64,000 nucleotides of DNA, taken from NCBI RefSeq assembly GCF_019746015.1, contig NZ_JAIESM010000032.1, positions 1 to 64,000 on the forward strand. The letters run 5' to 3'. Under the pieces are notes generated by a model. It was not told the DNA's origin and searched no databases. It was given only the letters and a program-made list of their open reading frames with translations. A program made the translations under genes and the position numbers. Within the stretch, counting starts at the first letter, position 1; the number at the start of each line of letters is the position of its first letter. Origin of the DNA: Sphingomonas sp. (GTDB lineage: Bacteria; Pseudomonadota; Alphaproteobacteria; Sphingomonadales; Sphingomonadaceae). Positions 58,465 through 64,000 of this stretch are shown one piece after another.

Positions 58465-59081
58465 CACTGGGCCTTTTCGTCGCCGGGCAGAATATAGTCC
58501 GCGCCTTCCCACGGGCTGGTGAAGTCGAACACGCGGAAATCCTGGGCCAGCTTCACGGGCTCATAAACCACGCGCTTGGCCTCTTCGGAATAGCGCAGCT
58601 CGACATAGCCGGTGAGCGGGAAATCCTTGCGCTGCGGATGGCCGCGAAAGCCGTAATCGGTCAGGATGCGGCGCAGATCGCCATTGCCGCTGAACAGCAC
58701 GCCGTACATGTCGTACACTTCACGCTCCAGCCAGCCGGCGACGGGCCAGATGCCGGTCACGCTTGGCACCGGCTGCACCTCGTCGGTCAGCACGCGCACG
58801 CGCAGGCGGTGGTTCCGCGTGACCGACAGCAGGTGATAGCAAACGTCGAACCGCTCAGGCCGCTCAGGGTAATCGACGCCGGCGATTTCCATCAGCTGCT
58901 GATAGGCAAGGCCGGGCGTGTCGCGCAGCAGGGTCATCGCCTCGACCAGCCCGTCGCGCGCGATGGTCAGCGTCACTTCGCCATGCGCGTCGAGCGTATC
59001 GACCAGCAGATCGCCCAGCGCGGCGCGGGCGGTGTCGATCACGCCGTCATTGGGGGCGTAAGCGGGTGCGGGCGCCTTCAT
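58464..59081 (-). CDS. nuoC: NADH-quinone oxidoreductase subunit C
   Basis: 205 residues; 30-kDa subunit. Conserved signature ERE-type block [20 protein letters not shown] and [20 protein letters not shown] are present. Not fused to NuoD, unlike in E. coli. Coupled to nuoB at the start (ATGA) and nuoD at the end. Confidence 0.96.
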   Translation of the reverse strand: MKAPAPAYAPNDGVIDTARAALGDLLVDTLDAHGEVTLTIARDGLVEAMTLLRDTPGLAYQQLMEIAGVDYPERPERFDVCYHLLSVTRNHRLRVRVLTDEVQPVPSVTGIWPVAGWLEREVYDMYGVLFSGNGDLRRILTDYGFRGHPQRKDFPLTGYVELRYSEEAKRVVYEPVKLAQDFRVFDFTSPWEGADYILPGDEKAQ

Positions 59082-59623
59082 CGATCGAGCGCCCCCACGC
59101 GGCGGATCTTCCGCTGCAGCTGCATGATGCCATAGAGCAAAGCCTCTGCCGTCGGCGGGCAGCCGGGCACGTAAATGTCCACCGGCACGATCCGGTCGCA
59201 GCCGCGCACCACGCTGTAGCTGTAATGATAATAGCCGCCGCCATTGGCGCAGCTGCCCATCGAGATGACGTATTTGGGGTCCGACATCTGATCATAGACC
59301 CGGCGCAGCGCGGGCGCCATCTTGTTGCAGAGCGTGCCGGCCACGATCATCACGTCGGACTGGCGCGGGGACGCGCGCGGCGCGGCGCCGAAGCGTTCGA
59401 GGTCATAGCGCGGCATGTTGACGTGGATCATCTCCACCGCGCAGCAGGCGAGACCAAAGGTCATCCACCACAGCGACCCGGTGCGCGCCCACTGGAACAG
59501 TTCCTCGGTCGAGGTGACCAGAAAGCCCTTGTCGGTCAGCTCGCTGTTGATGTCGTTCAGAAAGCCGACGTCCGGCAGGGTGCCGGCGGCGGGCATGGTG
59601 GCGGGTGCGGGCGTCACGTTCAT
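59078..59623 (-). CDS. nuoB: NADH-quinone oxidoreductase subunit B
   Basis: 181 residues; carries the terminal cluster N2. Ligand cysteines in [20 protein letters not shown] and [10 protein letters not shown]. The ATG at 59623 overlaps the nuoA stop (ATGA). The N-terminal 25 residues are a Pro/Ala-rich tail; an internal ATG nine codons later is possible. Confidence 0.96.
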   Translation of the reverse strand: MNVTPAPATMPAAGTLPDVGFLNDINSELTDKGFLVTSTEELFQWARTGSLWWMTFGLACCAVEMIHVNMPRYDLERFGAAPRASPRQSDVMIVAGTLCNKMAPALRRVYDQMSDPKYVISMGSCANGGGYYHYSYSVVRGCDRIVPVDIYVPGCPPTAEALLYGIMQLQRKIRRVGALDR

Positions 59624-59994
59624 TCCCAATCCAGTGCCCCCTTCTTCCACGCATAGGCCAGCCCCAGCGCCAGCTCGGCGATGAAGATCATCATCGCGAA
59701 CCACGCGGTCCAGCCCAGCTTGAACACCGAAACGGCCCAGGGGTAGATGAAGGCCGCCTCCAGATCGAACACGATGAACAGGATGGCGACCAGATAGAAG
59801 CGCACGTCGAACTGGCTGCGCGAATCCTCGAACGCGGGAAAGCCGCACTCATATTCGGCCAGCTTTTCCGGCGTGGGGTTGTGCGTGCCGGTCAGCCGTG
59901 ACACCGCCATCGGCAGGAACACGAAGGCGCAGGACAGCACCAGCGCGACCGCCAGAAACAGCAGGATGGGCAGATATTGCGACAGATCAAGCAA
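59620..59994 (-). CDS. nuoA: NADH-quinone oxidoreductase subunit A
   Basis: 124 residues, three membrane helices, with the family motif [21 protein letters not shown]. First gene of the operon. The only reasonable start is TTG at 59994 ([19 protein letters not shown]), preceded by AAGGCGAG; no ATG or GTG exists in frame near the first helix, and the frame further upstream belongs to non-coding or other-frame sequence. A TTG start suggests low initiation on the leading gene or, less likely, a missed start. Confidence 0.92.
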   Translation of the reverse strand: MLDLSQYLPILLFLAVALVLSCAFVFLPMAVSRLTGTHNPTPEKLAEYECGFPAFEDSRSQFDVRFYLVAILFIVFDLEAAFIYPWAVSVFKLGWTAWFAMMIFIAELALGLAYAWKKGALDWE

Positions 59995-60032
59995 AGCGGT
60001 TCTCGCCTTGTCCAGGGGAAGGAATTGCCGCG

Positions 60033-60061
60033 CTTCTAAGCGGATGGGTTGGCGGGGGCAA
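60033..60061 (-). promoter_or_regulatory. Putative nuo operon promoter
   Basis: On the minus strand TTGCCC (60061-60056) and TAGAAG (60038-60033) are 17 bases apart, ending 38 bases before the nuoA start. The hexamers match sigma-70 moderately. It lies in the 104-base gap between the GNAT gene and nuoA. Confidence 0.4.
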
Positions 60062-60098
60062 GCACCGGTTGGTGCAGCGCACCCGAAAAAGCGGTGGA

Positions 60099-60569
60099 TC
60101 AGGTGATCGTGCGCGCCATGAAGCGGCTGAACGCGTTTTCGGCATAATCGGCAAACGGCCCGCAGAACGCAAAGCCGTGGCGCAGATAGAGCGCATGCGC
60201 GGCGGCAAAGCCCGGCCCGCTGCCAGTTTCCAGATAGAGCCGGCCCAGCCCCCGCGCCTGCGCCGCCGCGACCAGATGAGCAAGCAGGTGCGCGGCCACG
60301 CCCCGGCGCAGATGGTCGGGCGCGGTGCGCATGGACTTTATCTCGCCCTCCCCCGGCCCCAGCAGCTTCAGCGCCGCACAGCCCAGCAGCGCTTGGCCCT
60401 CCCACGCCGTCCACAGGGTGACGCCCGGCGCGCGCAGTGCCTCCAGCCCCAGCGCGAACACGTTTTCCGGCGGCGACTGGGCGTGCATCTGCGCCAGATG
60501 ATAGGCGATGAGGGCGGTGATTTCAGGCCCCGTCGCCGGGTCCTCGACAATCCGCCAGCCGTCGCTCAA
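60099..60569 (-). CDS. GNAT-family N-acetyltransferase
   Basis: 156 residues; acetyl-CoA-dependent acetyltransferase of unknown substrate. The acetyl-CoA binding motif is RTAPDHLRRGVAAHLLAHLV, followed by LYLETGSGPGFAAAHALYLRHGF, typical of the family. The start is a TTG at 60569 overlapping the stop of the SH3 gene, with GAGGAG upstream; no ATG is available. The resemblance to small PF00583 proteins is clear, but nothing indicates what it modifies. Confidence 0.87.
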   Translation of the reverse strand: MSDGWRIVEDPATGPEITALIAYHLAQMHAQSPPENVFALGLEALRAPGVTLWTAWEGQALLGCAALKLLGPGEGEIKSMRTAPDHLRRGVAAHLLAHLVAAAQARGLGRLYLETGSGPGFAAAHALYLRHGFAFCGPFADYAENAFSRFMARTIT

Positions 60570-61051
60570 GCCAGCTCCTCGTCGGGCGCCACGCCCCAGA
60601 GCCGGTTCGCCTCGACAAAGCCGCCGCGCCCGCGCACGTCTAGGAAGCACCAGCCGCGCGCGCATTTGCTCACCCGCCCGACCACGCCCGGCGCCGCGCG
60701 CCAGCTGACCTTGGCATCGAAGCGGGGCGCATCGCGCAACTCGGCCGCGCTGCCCAGCACCAGCGCGGTGCGCGTGTCGGCCAGCAGGTTGGACTTCATC
60801 CAGCCCTGCGTGCCGCCCGGATCCTCGATCTTGCGCCAGTCGCGATAGATGTCGACCACCTTCACCGGCAGGTCCTGCCGCACATATTTCCAGCTGATCG
60901 GATAGTTGCGCCCCGGCCCGGTGCGCATGCGGGCCTCCGGCGCGCGGATCGACGCGAAATAGGGCACGGCGCGCTTCTGCGCCCAGGCAACGCCGCCGCT
61001 GCCGGCCGCGACAAGGGCCAATCCCGCCAGGCTCCAGGCCAGTCTCCGCAT
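60566..61051 (-). CDS. Exported SH3-domain protein
   Basis: 161 residues with a signal peptide (MRRLAWSLAGLALVAAGSGGVAWA). Two bacterial SH3-like units follow: MRTGPGRNYPISWKYVRQD with GTQGWMKSNLL, and a second around VSKCARGWCFLDVRGRGGFV. Such proteins bind peptidoglycan or proteins in the periplasm. Two Cys in the second unit (KCARGWC) may form a disulfide. The ATG at 61051 is preferred over 61102. Its stop overlaps the GNAT start. Confidence 0.87.
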   Translation of the reverse strand: MRRLAWSLAGLALVAAGSGGVAWAQKRAVPYFASIRAPEARMRTGPGRNYPISWKYVRQDLPVKVVDIYRDWRKIEDPGGTQGWMKSNLLADTRTALVLGSAAELRDAPRFDAKVSWRAAPGVVGRVSKCARGWCFLDVRGRGGFVEANRLWGVAPDEELA

Positions 61052-61149
61052 CGTCCACACCCCTTGCCGTTGCGGGCCCAGTCTACCGGCCGCCCTGCCC
61101 ATAGTTCAACACCGTTGACGGGGCGCCAAACAGCCGCCAAGCCGCATCC

Positions 61150-62160
61150 ATGCCCGATTTGAGACGAAAATGGGCGAAAACGCCCAATCCCAAGGTGATC
61201 GTCACCCGCGAACTGGCGGATGCGGTGATGGACCGGATGGCCGAGCTGTTCGACGTGACGCTCAATCGCGCCGACACCCCCTATAGCCGCGATCAGCTGG
61301 CAGAGGCGATGCGCAGCTGCGACGTGCTGGTGCCGACCGTGACCGACGAGATCGATGCCGCGCTCATCGAACAGGCCGGCGACCGGCTGCGCCTGATCGC
61401 CAATTTCGGCGCGGGCGTGAACCATATCGACCTGAAGGCGTGCCGCGCGCGCGACATCATCGTCACCAACACCCCCGGCGTGCTGACCGAGGATACCGCC
61501 GACATGGCGATGGCGCTCATCATCTCGGTGCCGCGCCGGCTGGCGGAAGGGGAAAAGCTGGTCCGTTCCGGCCAGTGGAAGGGCTGGAGCCCGGGCGGCA
61601 TGCTGGGCCACCGCATCGGCGGCAAGGCGCTGGGCATCATCGGCATGGGCCGCATCGGCCAGGCGGTGGCGCGGCGGGCGCGCGCCTTTGGCCTGTCGAT
61701 CCATTACCACAACCGCCACCGCCTGCCCAAAGTGGTGGAGGCCGAGCTGGGCGCAATGTGGCACCCCAATCTGGACGAGATGCTGGGCGCGATCGACATT
61801 CTGACGATTCACACCCCGCGCAATGCCGACAGCGAGAATCTGATCAACGCAGACCGGATCGCGCTGATGCGGCGACACGTCTACCTCATCAACACCTCGC
61901 GCGGCGGAATTGTCGACGAGGATGCGCTGATCGACGCGCTGGAGGCCGGGCGGCTGGCCGGCGCCGGGCTCGATGTGTGGAAGCACGAACCCGCCATCGA
62001 CCCGCGCCTGCTGGCGCTGCCCAATGTGGTGATGACGCCGCACATGGGCTCCGCCACGTTCGAGGGGCGCTTTGCCTCGGGCGAAAAGGTCATCACCAAC
62101 ATCCGCGTCTGGGCCGATGGCCACCGCCCGCCCGACCAGGTGCTGGAGGGGTGGGTCTGA
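61150..62160 (+). CDS. D-isomer-specific 2-hydroxyacid dehydrogenase (glyoxylate reductase-like)
   Basis: 336 residues; NAD(P)-dependent reduction of glyoxylate, hydroxypyruvate or a similar 2-oxoacid. The Rossmann loop is GIIGMGRIGQAVARR. The catalytic Arg lies in NTSRGGIVDEDAL, the Glu in LDVWKHEPAI and the His in MTPHMGSATFEGR. Divergent from the SH3 gene with 98 bases between. Closest to the glyoxylate/hydroxypyruvate reductase branch, but the substrate is inferred. Confidence 0.92.
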   Translation: MPDLRRKWAKTPNPKVIVTRELADAVMDRMAELFDVTLNRADTPYSRDQLAEAMRSCDVLVPTVTDEIDAALIEQAGDRLRLIANFGAGVNHIDLKACRARDIIVTNTPGVLTEDTADMAMALIISVPRRLAEGEKLVRSGQWKGWSPGGMLGHRIGGKALGIIGMGRIGQAVARRARAFGLSIHYHNRHRLPKVVEAELGAMWHPNLDEMLGAIDILTIHTPRNADSENLINADRIALMRRHVYLINTSRGGIVDEDALIDALEAGRLAGAGLDVWKHEPAIDPRLLALPNVVMTPHMGSATFEGRFASGEKVITNIRVWADGHRPPDQVLEGWV

Positions 62161-62225
62161 GATAATCGATAGGCCCGCCGCCTCATCTGCGCTATGATCG
62201 GCAAAGTATCGTGGGAGCACGACGC

Positions 62226-62645
62226 ATGCCACCCGAACAACCCGACGCGGATTTGGGCGGCGCCAGGATCAGGAGCCTGGCCGTTTCAGGCTTCAACGCG
62301 CTCGAACAGAGCCTGCTGATCATCATCGCGCTGCTGACGATCGGCGCGGTGGCGCGCGAAATCTACCTCGTCTTCGCCACGCAGACGGTAACTCTGGCCG
62401 ACATTTTGCAGATGTTCCTCTACACCGAAGTGATCGGCATGGTCGGCGTGTTCTACACCGGCCACGGCTTCGCCTCGCCCTTTGCCTATCCCATCTTCAT
62501 TGCCATCACCGCGCTTGCCCGGCTGATCGTGCTGCAGGGCAAGGACATGAAGCCCGAAAACATCCTGTTCGAGGCAGGCGCCATTCTGCTGTTGGCGGTG
62601 GCGGTGATGATCATCCTGCGGCCGCGCCAGCAGGCGGCGGGATAG
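62226..62645 (+). CDS. PsiE-family membrane protein
   Basis: 139 residues with four hydrophobic helices (SLLIIIALLTIGAVAREIYLV, ILQMFLYTEVIGMVGVFYTG, FIAITALARLIVL and AILLLAVAVMIILR). The pattern matches the PsiE (phosphate-starvation-inducible E) family; function is unknown. The ATG at 62226 is preferred to 62211 because GGGAGC (62212-62217) then falls 8 bases upstream. Convergent with the TetR gene, 11 bases apart. Confidence 0.82.
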   Translation: MPPEQPDADLGGARIRSLAVSGFNALEQSLLIIIALLTIGAVAREIYLVFATQTVTLADILQMFLYTEVIGMVGVFYTGHGFASPFAYPIFIAITALARLIVLQGKDMKPENILFEAGAILLLAVAVMIILRPRQQAAG

Positions 62646-62656
62646 CGGCCCGCCGG

Positions 62657-63238
62657 TCACGCATCCCGTGCCGCGCGCAGCAACCGCCGGGCGGCATCGC
62701 CGGTGGCCCGGGCGACGGCCGCTCTGGCCGGGCCGTCGGGCAGGGTCCGCGCGATGGTGACGCCGCCCGACAGCAGCGCCAGCAGCGCGACGGCGCGGTC
62801 GTGATCGAGCGGGGCCGGGCCATCTGTAGACGTCATCGCGGCCACGGCCTGCGCAAAGCCATCGGCGAAACCGCGCCGCACATCATCGGCGCCGCGCGCC
62901 GCCTCCGCCGTCAGCGACTGCAGCGCGCAACTCTCGCGAACGTCGCAGTTCAGCCGCTCGTCGAGATAGAAATCGATCAGCTGCTCCGCCCATCCCGCGC
63001 CCCCTTCGCGGAATCCGCGAATGCCGGCGGCAAGGTCGGCAAGGCCGACGGCGACCACTTCGCCAAAGACGGCGGCCTTGGAGGGGAAATGGGCATAGAA
63101 GGCGCCGGAGGTGACGCCCGCCTCGCGCGCGATGCCATCGACACCGACACCGCCATAGCCGAACGCCCGGAAACTGCGCCCCGCCCCGGCCAGCAGCCGG
63201 GCACGGCCCTCCTCTTTCTTCCCGACAGGATGCGGCAT
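62657..63238 (-). CDS. TetR-family transcriptional regulator
   Basis: 193 residues. The N-terminal helix-turn-helix reads FRAFGYGGVGVDGIAREAGVTSGAFYAHFPSKAAVF, typical of TetR. The ligand domain has a C-terminal part like TetR_C subfamilies that respond to small hydrophobic or electrophilic compounds. It has Cys95, Cys101-type residues in LNCDVRESCALQ that might sense oxidation. Divergent from the YdhR-like gene, with two matching palindromes in between, so it most likely represses that gene and itself. Confidence 0.9.
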   Translation of the reverse strand: MPHPVGKKEEGRARLLAGAGRSFRAFGYGGVGVDGIAREAGVTSGAFYAHFPSKAAVFGEVVAVGLADLAAGIRGFREGGAGWAEQLIDFYLDERLNCDVRESCALQSLTAEAARGADDVRRGFADGFAQAVAAMTSTDGPAPLDHDRAVALLALLSGGVTIARTLPDGPARAAVARATGDAARRLLRAARDA

Positions 63239-63261
63239 TCAAATCCTTTCGACACCACGGG

Positions 63262-63290
63262 TTGACAACATAACGTTCGTTATCTTATTA
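63262..63290 (+). promoter_or_regulatory. Putative promoter of the YdhR-like gene
   Basis: A perfect TTGACA at 63262-63267 is followed 17 bases later by TTATTA (63285-63290). The first TetR operator (63270-63283) fills the spacer, so repression by steric block is likely. Confidence 0.55.
63270..63283. promoter_or_regulatory. TetR-type operator 1
   Basis: ATAACG-TT-CGTTAT, a perfect inverted repeat with 6-base arms and a 2-base centre, inside the promoter spacer. It lies in the intergenic region between the TetR gene and its divergent neighbour. Confidence 0.75.
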
Positions 63291-63294
63291 CCAC

Positions 63295-63308
63295 ATAGCG
63301 ATCGTTAT
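63295..63308. promoter_or_regulatory. TetR-type operator 2
   Basis: ATAGCG-AT-CGTTAT, the same palindrome with one mismatch (5 of 6 arm bases paired). It begins 25 bases after operator 1, between the -10 region and the coding start, so binding would add a second block. Confidence 0.7.
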
Positions 63309-63362
63309 ACAGCGGTTGTGGCGCGCCGGCAATTCCGTCGACGCGAATGACGGAGACGAAAA

Positions 63363-63671
63363 ATGGCCAAGGCCTTTGTCTATACCGAAGTGCAGCTGTC
63401 CGTGCCGTTCGATGCGGCCCCGTGGCGCGAGCTGAACCCGACGCTGCTCGAACAGCCCGGCCTCAACAACAAGACCTGGCTGAGCGGCCACCGCAACAAT
63501 TCGGTCGGCGGCTTTTACGAGTTCGACACGCTGGAAGATGCCGAGCGCTTCGCGCAGGATTATTTCCCTGAGGAAGCCCGGCGGCTGGGCGCGGCCTTTA
63601 CCACGCGCGTGTTCGACGGCGCGGTGACCGAGGAAGCCAGCCGCGCGATGCGATCGGTCCATTATCGCTGA
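63363..63671 (+). CDS. YdhR-like putative monooxygenase
   Basis: 102 residues, dimeric alpha-beta barrel fold predicted. The stretch LEQPGLNNKTWLSGHRNNSVGGFYEF followed by ARRLGAAFTTRVFDG parallels E. coli YdhR (PGFLWKVW, AGGIYLF, VAKVFD). YdhR is a presumed cofactor-free monooxygenase of unknown substrate. Driven by a strong-looking promoter under two TetR operators, consistent with induction by an aromatic or electrophilic compound. Ends 40 bases before the convergent nitronate monooxygenase-like gene. Confidence 0.72.
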   Translation: MAKAFVYTEVQLSVPFDAAPWRELNPTLLEQPGLNNKTWLSGHRNNSVGGFYEFDTLEDAERFAQDYFPEEARRLGAAFTTRVFDGAVTEEASRAMRSVHYR

Positions 63672-63711
63672 ACCGGCGGCGGGTGCTTCGGCGCGAGGCA
63701 CCCGCCCCCGC

Positions 63712-64000
63712 TCAATCGCCGGTCAGAATCCGGTCGATCAGCTGCTTCACCGTCGGCACGAAGCCGTTCGAGTAGAAGGGGTCCTGCCGGAAGCGATAGG
63801 CACCGTGCCCGGCGAACATCAGATTCTCGTCGGTATCGCCGCCATGGGCGATGTCCTGCAGCGTCTTCTGGATGCAGAAGCTCCGCGGATCGGCCAGCCG
63901 CCCGGTCGAGTTGGTCTCGCTGTCCGCCCAGGAACTGAACTGGCACTGGCTGAGGCAGCCCATGCAATCTGCCTGATCCTTGCGGATGATCGCCTTTTCC
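63712..64000 (-). CDS. Nitronate monooxygenase / NADH-dependent flavin oxidoreductase, C-terminal part (runs off the window)
   Basis: About 95 C-terminal codons are present; the 5' part lies beyond 64000. The sequence KDQADCMGCLSQCQFSSWAD, then PRSFCIQKTLQDIA, NLMFAGHGAYRF and the end KQLIDRILTGD match the tail of flavin-dependent 2-nitropropane dioxygenase/YrpB-type proteins in sphingomonads. The three close Cys (DCMGCLSQC) are a feature of this branch. An ATG at 63963 is internal, not the start. Identity rests on recalled family pattern. Confidence 0.65.
   Translation of the reverse strand, partial: EKAIIRKDQADCMGCLSQCQFSSWADSETNSTGRLADPRSFCIQKTLQDIAHGGDTDENLMFAGHGAYRFRQDPFYSNGFVPTVKQLIDRILTGD

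Overview
The window is chromosomal DNA from a high-GC alphaproteobacterium, most likely a member of the Sphingomonadales. Three things point there: the gene order tpiA, ppiD-like, trpE, trpG, trpD, trpC, moaC, moeA, lexA, comEC, gltX, gltA; a full nuoA-N operon followed by birA, coaX, rnj and a DUF1467 gene; and short palindromic repeats of kinds I know from sphingomonad genomes. The LexA box has the alphaproteobacterial form GTTC-N7-GTTC. I saw no rRNA, tRNA, CRISPR array, prophage or plasmid functions. No gene-free stretch exceeds 300 bases; the longest is about 285 bases (10277-10561). Layout. 1-4125: carB (5' end only), a small unknown gene and carA on the minus strand, then yqeY and dnaG on the plus strand. 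4134-6884: rpoD, then a REP-associated (Y1-type) transposase with three matching palindromes. 6898-13471: an exported unknown protein, an unknown gene, a MoxR ATPase and CoxE-like VWA pair with a secreted CHAP hydrolase gene between them, then a NamZ/DUF1343 gene and a DOMON-like gene on the minus strand. 13521-25485: rimO, a serine hydrolase, an M17 aminopeptidase, tpiA, a PpiD-like foldase, the trp genes E, G, D, C and moaC. 25489-27518: an ABC exporter pair inserted in opposite orientation between moaC and moeA. 27623-34655: moeA, SOS-regulated lexA, comEC, gltX, gltA and a small membrane protein. 34812-41251: an odd signalling locus. 41256-59994: one long minus-strand transcription unit, nuoABCDE-small ORFs-F-small ORF-GHIJKLMN-birA-coaX-rnj-DUF1467. 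60099-64000: GNAT, SH3, hydroxyacid dehydrogenase, PsiE family, a TetR regulator with two operators in front of a YdhR-like gene, and the 3' end of a nitronate monooxygenase-like gene. The core genes are housekeeping: pyrimidine/arginine precursor synthesis, replication priming, primary sigma factor, tryptophan and molybdenum cofactor synthesis, TCA entry, SOS control, complex I, biotin and CoA metabolism and RNA decay. Many neighbours overlap by ATGA, GTGA or TGATG, which suggests translational coupling throughout. The strongest candidate for an undescribed system is 34812-41251. It encodes a histidine-kinase-like ATPase with Ala in place of the phospho-accepting His, an Hpt-like protein with Leu in place of its His, a DUF2336 protein, a two-domain membrane protein that looks like a decayed nucleotidyltransferase/CDP-alcohol phosphotransferase fusion, and a divergent 774-residue membrane-anchored helical protein. 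Two phosphotransfer proteins in one locus that both keep the fold but lack the phosphorylated residue suggest a system working by binding rather than phosphotransfer. A second theme is small, lower-GC genes slipped between core operon genes with exact stop-start overlaps (75-302 in carAB; 54315-54518 and 55832-56461 in nuo).
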